NCBI RefSeq assembly: GCF_001641085.1
Contig: NZ_LXIE01000005.1
Location: 17,849 to 81,848 of the forward strand
DNA length: 64,000 bases
Reading direction: 5' to 3'
DNA from: Aequorivita soesokkakensis
GTDB lineage: Bacteria > Bacteroidota > Bacteroidia > Flavobacteriales > Flavobacteriaceae
Part shown: piece by piece, positions 9,203 through 18,307 of the stretch
Layout: every line of letters starts with the position of its first letter
Position numbering within the stretch: the first letter of the stretch is position 1
Program-made: the position numbers and the translations under genes
The notes under the pieces: model-generated
Told to the model about the DNA's origin: nothing
The model's database searches: none
What the model saw: only the letters and a program-made list of their open reading frames with translations

Positions 9203-10369
9203 ATGGCAAAAATTTTATTATTGGGAAGTGGTGAACTTGGAAAAGAATTCACAATAGCTGCAAAGCGAATCGGACAAACGGTTATTGCCGTTGATAGTTA
9301 TAAAAATGCGCCCGCCGCTCAACTCGCAGATTTTTCGGAAGTAATAAATATGCTCGATGGAAATACTTTGGATGCCCTCGTTGAAAAATACAAGCCAGAC
9401 TATATTGTTCCCGAAATTGAAGCCATTCGCACCGAACGCTTTTACGAATATGAAAAACAGGGCTACACAGTAATTCCTTCTGCGAAAGCGGCAAATTTTA
9501 CTATGAACCGTAAAGCCATTCGCGATCTTGCCTCTAAAGAATTAGGTTTAAAAACGGCAGCTTATCGTTACGCTACCTCAGCTGAAAGTTTGAAAAAAGC
9601 TGTTTCTGAAATAGGAATGCCCTGCGTAGTAAAACCGCTAATGTCTTCCAGCGGAAAAGGCCAAAGCACCATAAAAACCGAAGCAGATATTGAAAAAGCC
9701 TGGAAATATTCGCAGGAGGGTTCACGCGGTGATGTAGCCGAAGTGATCGTGGAGGCCTTTGTTAATTTTAATTATGAAATAACCTTGCTAACAGTTACCC
9801 AACGCAACGGAAAAACACTTTTCTGTCCGCCCATTGGACACAGACAGGAACGTGGCGATTATATGGAAAGCTGGCAACCAGCACCAATGAAAACCGATGT
9901 TTTAAAAGAAGCGCAACAAATGGCTGAAAAAGTAACCACTGCCCTAACTGGTTGCGGAATTTGGGGCGTAGAATTTTTTATAGCTGATGATGGGGTTTAC
10001 TTTTCAGAATTGTCCCCAAGACCGCACGATACCGGAATGGTGACATTGGCAAAAACACAAAATTTCAACGAATTTGAATTGCATCTTCGTGCTGTCCTCG
10101 GACTTCCCATTCCAGAAATAACCCAGGAACGCATGGGTGCCAGTGCCGTAATTTTAGCTTCGGAAAATTCAGAAAATCCAACTTTTGAAGGTTTGGAAAA
10201 AATAGCTTCTGCCGCAAAAACAGATTTCAGGATTTTTGGAAAACCCACTTCCCGTCCGTATAGAAGAATGGGCGTTGTTTTAACGCACGACAATCTTAAC
10301 GGAAATATTTCAGAAGTAACCGAAAGGGCAAAAATGTTGGTCAAAGAAGTAAAAGTAATTTCAAACTAA
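9203..10369 (+). CDS. purT: Formate-dependent phosphoribosylglycinamide formyltransferase PurT
   Basis: Catalyses ATP- and formate-dependent formylation of GAR in purine synthesis. It is an ATP-grasp enzyme of 388 residues from the ATG at 9203 ([16 protein letters not shown]). An ATG at 9146 is in frame but falls inside the preceding terminator, so it is rejected. Signatures: N-terminal [26 protein letters not shown], the PEIEAIRTE segment, the ATP-grasp [14 protein letters not shown] loop near residue 150, and the metal-binding [28 protein letters not shown] region. In E. coli it is an alternative to the folate-dependent PurN. purH lies 43 kb away in the same window. Confidence 0.95.
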   Translation: MAKILLLGSGELGKEFTIAAKRIGQTVIAVDSYKNAPAAQLADFSEVINMLDGNTLDALVEKYKPDYIVPEIEAIRTERFYEYEKQGYTVIPSAKAANFTMNRKAIRDLASKELGLKTAAYRYATSAESLKKAVSEIGMPCVVKPLMSSSGKGQSTIKTEADIEKAWKYSQEGSRGDVAEVIVEAFVNFNYEITLLTVTQRNGKTLFCPPIGHRQERGDYMESWQPAPMKTDVLKEAQQMAEKVTTALTGCGIWGVEFFIADDGVYFSELSPRPHDTGMVTLAKTQNFNEFELHLRAVLGLPIPEITQERMGASAVILASENSENPTFEGLEKIASAAKTDFRIFGKPTSRPYRRMGVVLTHDNLNGNISEVTERAKMLVKEVKVISN

Positions 10370-10390
10370 ACCAAAACCTAAAACCTGAAA

Positions 10391-11896
10391 CTATCTATTC
10401 CTCCAGAAAAAAGGGGTCAATAAAATAAGTACTGTAAACAATTCCAATCTACCAATAAGCATTAAAAAGCTGGACCACCATTTTGCGGCATCGGGCAAAT
10501 AGGAATAATTATTTACAGGACCAAGATCTCCCAACGCTGGACCTATATTTCCCAAGGAAGATGCTGCACCCCCAAGGGCCGTTTTAAAGTCTAAACCGAG
10601 CCAAGAGAATACCAAAGTACCCACAATAAAAGAGAGCATATAAAGAATGAAAAAGCCAAGTATGTTGAAAACAATAGGCTGTGGCACTGCTTTTCGGTTA
10701 TAACGAACTGGCAAAATAGCATGCGGATGAAGCGTTCTTTTAAATTCGAGTACGCCATTTTTAATCATTATCAAATGACGCATCACTTTAATCCCCCCAG
10801 CGGTTGAGCCTGCACAACCTCCCAAAAACATCATCCCAAAAAAGAAAATCGTCAAAAAGGGAGTCCACAATGTATAATCGGCACTCACAAAACCCGTGGT
10901 TGTAATTATAGTTAATACTTGGAAAAGCGCATGCCGAACGGCACTTTCAAAAGGCCCCCAAACCATTGGGTGTGCAATACTTGAAATTGTAATATCTGCT
11001 TCAAAATAAATAAGAAGTGCAGCCACAATACTCAACCCAACAACAAAAGCTGTGTATAGTTTAAATTCCTCATCCTGGAATATTTTTTGAAATTTCCGCT
11101 TAAAAGCGAAATAACTAAGCACAAAATTGCTTCCCGCCAAAAACATAAATACAATGATGATGTATTGTACCATTGGTTTATCATTCCAAAATGCGACGCT
11201 GGCATTTTTTGTGGAGAATCCGCCTGTACTCAATGTTGCCAGTGAATGATTTATGGCATCAAAAAAATTCATTCCCGCAATTTTCAGCAAAACAGTTTCA
11301 GCCAAAGTATAGCCCACATAAATTAGCCAAAGTCTTTTTGCGGTATCCGTTATCCGCGGATGCAGTTTGTCTCCGCCGGGACCTGGCGCTTCGGCTGCAA
11401 AAAGTTGCATCCCGCCAATTCCCAACAATGGTAGAATAGCTATCGCCAAAACAATAATTCCCATCCCTCCAATCCAGTGGGTAATGCTTCGCCAAAACAA
11501 AACACCGCGCGGCACGGCTTCAATATCTGTTAAAATAGAAGCTCCCGTAGTGGTATACCCGCTCATGGTTTCAAAAAAAGCATCGGTAAAGCTTGGAATC
11601 GCGTTTGTAAAAATATAGGGCAACGTCCCTATTAGCGCCATAAAAATCCATCCAAAAGTAACAATAATGTATCCTTCCCTTTTTTGGATTTCCTTTCGGT
11701 GGTTTTTGGTTAAAAACATTATGATTCCACCAACACCGAGAGCAACGGTGCCAGCCATCAGCATTTCCTTCAACACACCATCCTCGTAATACCAACTCAC
11801 AATGGAAGAAAGCAGCATAAAGCCGCCGTTCACCATCAGCAAAAGGCCCATTAAATGCGAAATGATTTTATAATTAAGTTTGGATAATGAATTCAT
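10391..11896 (-). CDS. trkH: Trk-type potassium uptake channel subunit TrkH
   Basis: The membrane pore of the Trk K+ uptake system, 501 residues. It has four membrane-pore-membrane repeats with recognisable selectivity-filter loops: ETMSGYTTTGAS near residue 115, SLATLSTGGFSTKN near 225, LTIITTTGFVSADY near 325 and AASSLGNIGPALGD near 435. The GCAGSTAGGIKVMR segment near 365 is the conserved M3-region loop. TrkA, the cytoplasmic gate, is encoded 83 bases upstream on the same strand, so the two form an operon (trkA then trkH). No terminator was seen downstream. Confidence 0.95.
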   Translation of the reverse strand: MNSLSKLNYKIISHLMGLLLMVNGGFMLLSSIVSWYYEDGVLKEMLMAGTVALGVGGIIMFLTKNHRKEIQKREGYIIVTFGWIFMALIGTLPYIFTNAIPSFTDAFFETMSGYTTTGASILTDIEAVPRGVLFWRSITHWIGGMGIIVLAIAILPLLGIGGMQLFAAEAPGPGGDKLHPRITDTAKRLWLIYVGYTLAETVLLKIAGMNFFDAINHSLATLSTGGFSTKNASVAFWNDKPMVQYIIIVFMFLAGSNFVLSYFAFKRKFQKIFQDEEFKLYTAFVVGLSIVAALLIYFEADITISSIAHPMVWGPFESAVRHALFQVLTIITTTGFVSADYTLWTPFLTIFFFGMMFLGGCAGSTAGGIKVMRHLIMIKNGVLEFKRTLHPHAILPVRYNRKAVPQPIVFNILGFFILYMLSFIVGTLVFSWLGLDFKTALGGAASSLGNIGPALGDLGPVNNYSYLPDAAKWWSSFLMLIGRLELFTVLILLTPFFWRNR

Positions 11897-11979
11897 TATA
11901 TGAAATGCCTTTTACATTTTTTTTAAAAGGAAGCCGAAAAATAGAGGCATTCCATCTTCCGCTTTATGAAATATTTATT

Positions 11980-13329
11980 TTATATAAAAAGTTTTTCCAC
12001 TTTCCCGATGGATTGCGGAAGACAGCAAACCACTACTCTATCGCCATTTTTTATTTCGAAATCACCCAAGGCAATAATGCCTTCCCCATTTCTAACAACC
12101 CCGCCAATAATGGCAGAAACCGGAAAATCGAGATCTTTTATTTTTTTATTGCACACTTTGGAGTGCGAGGAAACCTCAAACTCAAGCAGTTCTGCGTTCA
12201 TATTGTTCAGCTTCGTCATCGCCACAACCTCGCCTTTACGAACATAACGGAAAATATTGTTTGCCGCTAAAAGTTTTTTGTTGATAAGTGTATCAATCCC
12301 AATGGAATGCGAAAGCTGAAAATAGTCCATATTTTCAACCAATGCGATGGCTTTTTTTACCCCTTTCGACTTTGCAACCAAACAAGACATAATATTGGTT
12401 TCGCTATTTCCGGTGACTGAAATGAATGCGTCCATATCCTCTATGGATTCTTCCGATAAAAGATCCACATTTCTACCATCGCCGTTAATTACCAAACAGC
12501 CTGGAATATCATCGGCAATTTCAAAGGCTTTGTCTTTGCTGCTTTCAATAAGTTTTACCCTAAAACTGCTTTTGCAAAGATCTTTGGCCGTTTTGTACCC
12601 AATTTTACTTCCACCAAGAATCATTACATTTTTTATTTCCTGTCTAACTTTTCCCGTAAGTTTAAAAATTTGTTCCACCCCATTTTTACAGGTTACAAAA
12701 TAAACCTGATCTCCTTCCTTAAATTGTGTGTCGCCTCGCGGAATCAAAGTATATTGGGTTCCGTAGCGTTGCAACGCAATGGGAACGTACTTTAAATCGG
12801 GATAAATTCTTGCAACTTCTTTTACAGATTTACCCACAAAGGCCGAAGTGCGGGAAAGGTTAAGCCCAATCATGGTCAAGGCTCCGTTTTCAAATTCGTA
12901 GGTATCGTTAAAGGCGCTTTGGTTGAGCAAAAGTTCAATTTCGTTTGAGGCCAAGGATTCTGGCGAAATCAATTCATCAATCCCAAATTTTGTGAAACCT
13001 ACCTCATCTTTTCTGTCAATAAATTCGGTGTTTGAAATTCGCGCAATGGTACGTTTGGCGCCCAATTGTTTGGCGAGCACACAAACAGTAATATTTGTAG
13101 TTTCGCTGGAAGTAACGGCTATAACAAGATCCGTTTCACTAACGCGGGAATCCTGTAAAACTGAAATGGAGGTAGCGTCGCCGCGAACAACCCGTATATC
13201 CAAATGCGTGTCAGCATTTGCCAAAGATTCCCGGTTTGTATCGATAAGAGTAATATCCTGCGATTCGAAAGAAAGCAGTTTTGCAAGGTGAAAACCTACT
13301 TCTCCGGCGCCGGCAACAATAATTTTCAT
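11980..13329 (-). CDS. trkA: Trk potassium uptake regulatory subunit TrkA
   Basis: The cytoplasmic NAD(H)-binding gating subunit of the Trk K+ transporter. At 449 residues it has the duplicated RCK (TrkA-N plus TrkA-C) architecture. The first Rossmann motif is IIVAGAGEVGFHLAKLL at the N-terminus, with the acidic end LIDTN near residue 35. The second is VMILGGSKIGYKTAKDL near 235. TrkA-C modules follow each (VKEVARIYPDLKYVPIAL and KIKDLDFPVSAIIGGVVR). It is first in the trkA-trkH operon and divergent from menG. Confidence 0.95.
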   Translation of the reverse strand: MKIIVAGAGEVGFHLAKLLSFESQDITLIDTNRESLANADTHLDIRVVRGDATSISVLQDSRVSETDLVIAVTSSETTNITVCVLAKQLGAKRTIARISNTEFIDRKDEVGFTKFGIDELISPESLASNEIELLLNQSAFNDTYEFENGALTMIGLNLSRTSAFVGKSVKEVARIYPDLKYVPIALQRYGTQYTLIPRGDTQFKEGDQVYFVTCKNGVEQIFKLTGKVRQEIKNVMILGGSKIGYKTAKDLCKSSFRVKLIESSKDKAFEIADDIPGCLVINGDGRNVDLLSEESIEDMDAFISVTGNSETNIMSCLVAKSKGVKKAIALVENMDYFQLSHSIGIDTLINKKLLAANNIFRYVRKGEVVAMTKLNNMNAELLEFEVSSHSKVCNKKIKDLDFPVSAIIGGVVRNGEGIIALGDFEIKNGDRVVVCCLPQSIGKVEKLFI

Positions 13330-13400
13330 TGAACTATTTTTAAATTCCTAAAATAAATTTTCAAGATTGAGCCAAAAGATATTTTAAAAATGAATCTTGA

Positions 13401-13408
13401 CAAAGATA
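13401..13408 (-). promoter_or_regulatory. Putative -7 element of the trkA-trkH operon
   Basis: TATCTTTG on the minus strand matches TAnnTTTG, 71 bases before the trkA ATG at 13329. No clear -33 element. Confidence 0.35.
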
Positions 13409-13466
13409 TAGAATTTTAACGCATCCCTAACAGAACAGCAATCAATGTATTTGTAGCTGAAAACCA

Positions 13467-13495
13467 TTGCAAATCTTAAAAAATATGTAGTTTTG
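13467..13495 (+). promoter_or_regulatory. Putative promoter of menG-porT
   Basis: A -33-like TTG (13467-13469) is followed by an 18-base spacer and TAGTTTTG (13488-13495), a full TAnnTTTG match. Transcription would start about 7 bases later, close to the ATG at 13509, leaving a leader of only a few bases. Confidence 0.5.
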
Positions 13496-13508
13496 CAGGC
13501 GCAATTTT

Positions 13509-14240
13509 ATGGAAAAGAAAATAACACCTTACAAAAATTCCTCGGAAGGAAAAAAGAAACAGGTTGAGCAGATGTTCGACACTATTTCTGAAAATTATGA
13601 CGGCCTGAATCGGGTAATTTCGTTGGGAACGGATATTAAATGGCGAAAAAAAGTGATTAAAATGGTTGCCGAAAAAAACCCGAAAAGCATCCTTGATATT
13701 GCTACGGGAACCGGCGATCTCGCCATTCAGTTTGCCGAAAAAACTTCCGCTGAAAGAATTGTGGGGTTGGATATTTCTGAAGGAATGCTTTCCGTTGCCC
13801 GCAAAAAGGTTTCGGGGAAAAAGATTTCAGAAAAAATTGAATTTGTACAGGCTGATTCCGAAGCCCTGCCTTTTGATGACAATACTTTTGACGCTATCAC
13901 GGTTTCCTTCGGCATCCGCAATTTTGAAAATCTTGAAAAAGGCCTTTCAGAAATTCTTCGCGTGCTAAAAAAAGATGGCATTTTTGTTATTTTGGAAACT
14001 TCAGTACCCACCAAATTTCCATTTAAACAAGGGTATTATTTTTATACAAAAGCCATTTTGCCGCTTGTGGGCAAAGTGTTTTCAAAAGATAAAGTTGCCT
14101 ATAAATATTTATGCGAAAGTGCATCTGTTTTCCCTTACGGTGAAAAACTCAACAATATTTTGCGCAAAATTGGGTTTAATGAAGTGAAAAATAAACCGCA
14201 AACTTTTGGTGTCGCAACCATTTATAATGCTACAAAGTAA
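13509..14240 (+). CDS. menG: Demethylmenaquinone methyltransferase (UbiE/MenG)
   Basis: Catalyses the last step of menaquinone synthesis, SAM-dependent C-methylation of demethylmenaquinone. At 243 residues it has the family length. The UbiE signatures are clear: VEQMFDTISENYDGLNRVISLGTDIKWR at the N-terminus, motif I SILDIATGTGDLAIQFA, motif GLDISEGMLSVARKK, and the second UbiE signature FDAITVSFGIRNFENLEKGLSEILRVLK near residue 140. Flavobacteria use menaquinone, so menG is the better name. porT follows after 3 bases, the arrangement known for flavobacterial T9SS gene sets. Confidence 0.95.
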   Translation: MEKKITPYKNSSEGKKKQVEQMFDTISENYDGLNRVISLGTDIKWRKKVIKMVAEKNPKSILDIATGTGDLAIQFAEKTSAERIVGLDISEGMLSVARKKVSGKKISEKIEFVQADSEALPFDDNTFDAITVSFGIRNFENLEKGLSEILRVLKKDGIFVILETSVPTKFPFKQGYYFYTKAILPLVGKVFSKDKVAYKYLCESASVFPYGEKLNNILRKIGFNEVKNKPQTFGVATIYNATK

Positions 14241-14243
14241 TCT

Positions 14244-14954
14244 ATGAAGAAGCTATTTTTTGTATTGGCCGTTTTATTCATTGCAAACAGCGCGCAGGCG
14301 CAGTGGTTTTTCAACAAGGAGCGGATTGCAAATTTGGAAAATTTTGACAAAAAGCGCTTTTCCTGGGGTTACTTTTTGGGTTTCAACAACTACGATTTCA
14401 AAATTGATTACAACGAACAATATGCAGACAATAACACAGACATACAAGTGGAACGTTCTACAGGTTTTAACGTTGGGCTTATTGGCGATATGCGCATAAA
14501 TCAATATTTCAACCTGCGTTTGGAGCCAGGGCTTTATTTTACACAGCGGAATCTAACCTTTCCGGGCTTTACCGAACAGAGAGATTATCTGCGGGAGGTG
14601 AAATCAACATACATCCACGTACCATTGTTGCTAAAGGTTTCAACCAAGCGTTTGAACAATATTAAACCATTTATAATTGGCGGGGTTTCCACTTCGCTCA
14701 ATCTTTCCAGCAACGAAAAAAATCCTGAAGACAACGAACAGGGAAAATTCCGGATGACCAAAAGCACCAATTATTACGAACTTGGTTTTGGGATAGATTT
14801 TTACCTCTATTATTTCAAATTCACGCCTTCCATTCGTGGGGTTTTTGCACTTAATGACGAATTGGTTCGCGATGATGACCCAAATAGTCCATGGACCGGG
14901 AACATAGAAAAATTATCTTCCCGAGGTGTTTTCATAAATTTTACATTTCAGTAA
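14244..14954 (+). CDS. porT: PorT-like outer membrane beta-barrel protein (type IX secretion)
   Basis: An exported 236-residue protein with a signal peptide (MKKLFFVLAVLFIANSAQAQ). It is predicted to fold as an 8-strand barrel with strands such as FSWGYFLGFNNYDFKI, FNVGLIGDMRINQYFNLRLEPGLYF, STYIHVPLLLKVS, YELGFGIDFYLYYFKFTPSI and a C-terminal GVFINFTFQ ending in an aromatic-rich beta-signal. Its place directly after menG and beside the SpoU methyltransferase and TamL-like genes matches the flavobacterial porT/sprT locus, whose product is needed for T9SS secretion. Sequence alone cannot separate PorT from other small barrels; context raises the confidence. Its 3' end overlaps the convergent methyltransferase gene by 14 bases. 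Confidence 0.8.
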   Translation: MKKLFFVLAVLFIANSAQAQWFFNKERIANLENFDKKRFSWGYFLGFNNYDFKIDYNEQYADNNTDIQVERSTGFNVGLIGDMRINQYFNLRLEPGLYFTQRNLTFPGFTEQRDYLREVKSTYIHVPLLLKVSTKRLNNIKPFIIGGVSTSLNLSSNEKNPEDNEQGKFRMTKSTNYYELGFGIDFYLYYFKFTPSIRGVFALNDELVRDDDPNSPWTGNIEKLSSRGVFINFTFQ

Positions 14955-15669
14955 ACCTTCTGAATTCGCTTAAAAGAATAGCCGTTGCCGTTGCCACATT
15001 GAGGCTTTCGGTTTTTTGGGTTTTTCCGAAGCGTGGAATGTTTATTTTATGTGTGATTTTTTGAATAATTTCTTCTGAAATACCATTGGCTTCGTTGCCC
15101 ATAACAACAATTCCATCCTTCGGGAGTTTTTCGGAATACACATTTTTTCCTTCCATAAATCCCCCGTAAATGGGCAATTCTGTTTTTTCGAAATATTCCG
15201 AAAGCGACAAATAATGAATTTGCACCCGCGCCAACGAACCCATAGTTGCCTGCACCACTTTTGGATTGAAACAATCCGTAGTGTCTTTTGAACAAAGCAA
15301 TTGTTGCACTCCAAACCAATCGCACAAACGAATAATGGTGCCTAAATTTCCGGGATCGCGAACTGCATCCAAAGCAACCATCAACCCCGAATCCTGCAAC
15401 GGTTTCGGTTTGGGGATTTCAAAAACTGCCAAAGAAGTATTTGCGGTTTTTAGAAAACTTATTTTTTTAAGCTCGGCTTCGGTACTATGGAAATGGTTTT
15501 CAGCAGAAATTTTTGAAGCATCCGTTGTAAATAATGATTGAAGCTTCAAACCTTCCTGCAATAATTCGGCAATAACTTTTGGTCCTTCGCCCACAAAAAG
15601 ACCTGTTTGGTCGCGGTACTTTTTTTGTTGAAGACTCGTTATTAATTTTGTTTGACTTTTGCTGACCAA
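14941..15669 (-). CDS. TrmH/SpoU-family RNA 2'-O-methyltransferase
   Basis: A SPOUT-class methyltransferase acting on a ribose 2'-OH of rRNA or tRNA. An N-terminal SpoU substrate-binding domain (LVGEGPKVIAELL-like segment near residue 30) is followed by the knotted SAM-binding domain: motif 1 RDPGNLGTIIRLCDWFG with the catalytic Asn and Arg, motif 2 IVVMGNEANGISEEII, and motif 3 IPRFGKTQKTESLNVATATAI. I prefer the TTG at 15669 (VSKSQTKLITSLQQKKYR follows), which aligns with the normal family start. An upstream ATG at 15705 would add 12 unusual residues and run into the divergent gene. The target nucleotide is unknown. Confidence 0.88.
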   Translation of the reverse strand: MVSKSQTKLITSLQQKKYRDQTGLFVGEGPKVIAELLQEGLKLQSLFTTDASKISAENHFHSTEAELKKISFLKTANTSLAVFEIPKPKPLQDSGLMVALDAVRDPGNLGTIIRLCDWFGVQQLLCSKDTTDCFNPKVVQATMGSLARVQIHYLSLSEYFEKTELPIYGGFMEGKNVYSEKLPKDGIVVMGNEANGISEEIIQKITHKINIPRFGKTQKTESLNVATATAILLSEFRRFTEM

Positions 15670-15705
15670 AATATAGTATTTTTGAATTTGAATAAAAATG
15701 TACAC

Positions 15706-18264
15706 TTGAAGCGCGACCTCACAAAAATATCACTATTTATAGTATTAATCAGTTTGTTTTTTTCCTGTAATGCTGTAAAACGTGTACCGGATGGAAAATA
15801 TTTACTCACAGAAAACACGATTCTGGTTGACAGTGTAAAAACCAAGGATGCTGGCGTTTATAGCCAATTAGCCCAAAAACCAAATACTTCCATCCCGCTT
15901 GTGGGCATTCCTTTTGGGTTGCATATTTATAATCTTGCGGATCCACAGCCCGATTCTACCTATTATAAATGGCTCCACAAAAACCCGAAGCGCGAGGAGC
16001 GGCTTATTCGTCTTCTTTCAAAAAAACAGGTGGATCAAATAGACAGTAGTTATGTTGGGTTTAACGAATGGTTGCAAAAATCTGGGGATGCGCCTGTAAT
16101 TATCGATCAGAAAAAAATTGAAAAATCTTTGGAAAGGTTAAAGCGATGGTATGCAAGCTATGGATATTTTAATGACGAAGTAGATTATAAAATTGAGCCC
16201 AGCGAAACAAAGAACAAAAGAGCGCAAATCACTTATTCCGTAAAAAGGCATCAGCCCTATTTTGTGGGCGATTCCATACTTGAAACAATTAGTTCGCCCG
16301 TGGTTGACTCACTCTTTCAAGACACCAAAGGAAGTTCTTTTATTGTTCCGGGAAAACAATATGCCGCGACAGATTTTGTAAATGAACGCGACCGGCTCAC
16401 TATTCAGTTTAGAAATTCCGGGCTTTACCATTTTGAGCAGGAATATGTAGGTTTTGAGGCAGATACTGTAAACACAGACCACAAAGCCAATATTACTTAT
16501 ATTATCCCCGACAGGAAAATTACGCAAGGAGACAGTACCTATACAGTTCCTTTTAAGGTACACAGTATTGATGAAGTTCGGATTGTTACGGATTTTTCAT
16601 ACGAAAACAAAGACAAACAATTTCAGGATTCCATAAGCTATAAAGGCTATAAACTCTACAGTTATGGCAAAATGCGATTTCGTCCAAAGGCCATTACAGA
16701 CGCTATTTCCATTACTCCTGGAAAAATTTACAAGGATATTGACAGAACCTTGACCTACAATCAAATTAGCGATCTGCGTATTTTTAAATACCCGAATATA
16801 AGTTATGCTGAAGTAGCAAAGGATTCCACCGGAAGGTTGTTGAATTCTACCATTCTGTTAAGTCCGCGCGATCGTTTTACATTGGGGGTAGATTTTGATG
16901 CTTACACCTCGACCATTCAGCAGTTTGGAATCAGTTTTAGCGGAAATATGATTTTTAGGAATATTTTCCGAGGCGCGGAAATTCTTGAAATTTCAGGGCG
17001 CGGAAGCTTAGGTTCTTCCAAAGATGCCGCAGAAAGCGACAGTAGTTTTTTCAATATTTCCGAATTTGGGGGGGATGTGAAACTAACCTTCCCAAGGATT
17101 ATTTTTCCATTAAATACTGAAAAAATCATTCCGAAATACATGTCGCCATCAACCAGTGTCAGCTTTGGTGCTAGTTTACAAAACAATATTGGTTTGGACA
17201 GGCAATCCATTAATGCTATATATAATTACAGGTGGAAGCCTTCAAAAATACTCACCTATCAAGTAGACTTAATGAACCTTCAATACGTTCGAAATCTAAA
17301 CACAGATAACTATTTCAACGTTTACAAAAGCTCCTATAATAGGCTGAATGAAATCGCCCAGGAATTAAATTATGATTTTAACAATCCAGATCCAAACCCC
17401 AGTTTGGAAATTCCGGATGAAACGGCTATGTTTATTGATGATGTACGAAATAGAATAATAAATTCTGACGATGAAACCTATCAAGAAGTCTTAAGTATTT
17501 ATGAACGCCAACAACGTCTTAGTGAGAACAACCTGATTTTTGCATCAAATGTAACATTAACGCGAGATACTCGGGAAAACCTGAATGACAACAATTTTTC
17601 TCGCATTCGTTTAAAGCTTGAATCGGCCGGTAATCTGCTCTCCGGTATATCCAGTCTTGCGGGTTTTCAAAAAAATGACGCGGGAAATTACAAGACGCTG
17701 GGAGTAGTTTTTTCGCAATATGCAAAAATCGAAGCGGAGTATATAAAACATTGGGACATAACCAGCAATAATATAGTGGCCGTTCGCGCTTTTGGAGGTA
17801 TTGCCATTCCTTATGGAAACAGTAATAGCATTCCTTTCACTCGTAGTTATTTTGCAGGTGGCGCCAATGATAACCGTGGTTGGAGAGCCTATGATCTTGG
17901 TCCCGGAAGCAGCGGAAGCATTCTTGATTTTAACGATGCGAATTTCAAACTCGCTTTCAACGCGGAATATCGTTTTACAATTTTGGGAGATTTAAAAGGC
18001 GGTCTGTTTGTTGATGCGGGCAATATCTGGAACGTGCTGGACAATATTGAAGATGAAGCCTCCGTATTTAATGGGATTGCTGATTTAAAAGAAATTGCTG
18101 TTGCATCAGGATTTGGGGTGCGGTATGATTTCGGTTTTTTTGTATTGCGTTTCGATGTTGGTTTTAAAACCCACAACCCAGGAAGACCCGTGGGTGAACG
18201 TTGGTTTAAAGACTATAATTTCCCCAATGCTGTTTACAACATCGGCATCAACTATCCCTTCTAA
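15706..18264 (+). CDS. TamL-like BamA/TamA-family outer membrane assembly lipoprotein
   Basis: An outer-membrane Omp85-family protein of about 850 residues. From a TTG at 15706 the N-terminus reads as a lipoprotein signal with lipobox LFFSC, followed by NAVKRVPDGKYLLTENT. POTRA-like segments occupy about residues 40-400 (e.g. LKRWYASYGYFNDEVDYKIEPS and FRNSGLYHFEQEYVGF). The C-terminal half is a 16-strand-type barrel with the FTRSYFAGGANDNRGWRAYDLGPGS motif, equivalent to the conserved L6-loop region, and a terminal NIGINYPF beta-signal. Lipidated TamA homologues (TamL) are the usual form in Bacteroidota. A further-upstream TTG (15652) would overlap the methyltransferase gene. The residue after the lipid Cys is not acidic, consistent with a periplasm-facing anchor. 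Confidence 0.85.
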   Translation: MKRDLTKISLFIVLISLFFSCNAVKRVPDGKYLLTENTILVDSVKTKDAGVYSQLAQKPNTSIPLVGIPFGLHIYNLADPQPDSTYYKWLHKNPKREERLIRLLSKKQVDQIDSSYVGFNEWLQKSGDAPVIIDQKKIEKSLERLKRWYASYGYFNDEVDYKIEPSETKNKRAQITYSVKRHQPYFVGDSILETISSPVVDSLFQDTKGSSFIVPGKQYAATDFVNERDRLTIQFRNSGLYHFEQEYVGFEADTVNTDHKANITYIIPDRKITQGDSTYTVPFKVHSIDEVRIVTDFSYENKDKQFQDSISYKGYKLYSYGKMRFRPKAITDAISITPGKIYKDIDRTLTYNQISDLRIFKYPNISYAEVAKDSTGRLLNSTILLSPRDRFTLGVDFDAYTSTIQQFGISFSGNMIFRNIFRGAEILEISGRGSLGSSKDAAESDSSFFNISEFGGDVKLTFPRIIFPLNTEKIIPKYMSPSTSVSFGASLQNNIGLDRQSINAIYNYRWKPSKILTYQVDLMNLQYVRNLNTDNYFNVYKSSYNRLNEIAQELNYDFNNPDPNPSLEIPDETAMFIDDVRNRIINSDDETYQEVLSIYERQQRLSENNLIFASNVTLTRDTRENLNDNNFSRIRLKLESAGNLLSGISSLAGFQKNDAGNYKTLGVVFSQYAKIEAEYIKHWDITSNNIVAVRAFGGIAIPYGNSNSIPFTRSYFAGGANDNRGWRAYDLGPGSSGSILDFNDANFKLAFNAEYRFTILGDLKGGLFVDAGNIWNVLDNIEDEASVFNGIADLKEIAVASGFGVRYDFGFFVLRFDVGFKTHNPGRPVGERWFKDYNFPNAVYNIGINYPF

Positions 18265-18279
18265 ACCATATAAATTTGT

Positions 18280-18287
18280 TATTTTTG
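18280..18287 (+). promoter_or_regulatory. Putative -7 element of fbaA
   Basis: TATTTTTG, 20 bases before the preferred ATG at 18308 and 15 bases after the preceding stop. Matches TAnnTTTG. Confidence 0.4.
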
Positions 18288-18307
18288 CTTGCTAAACACA
18301 TTTGAAT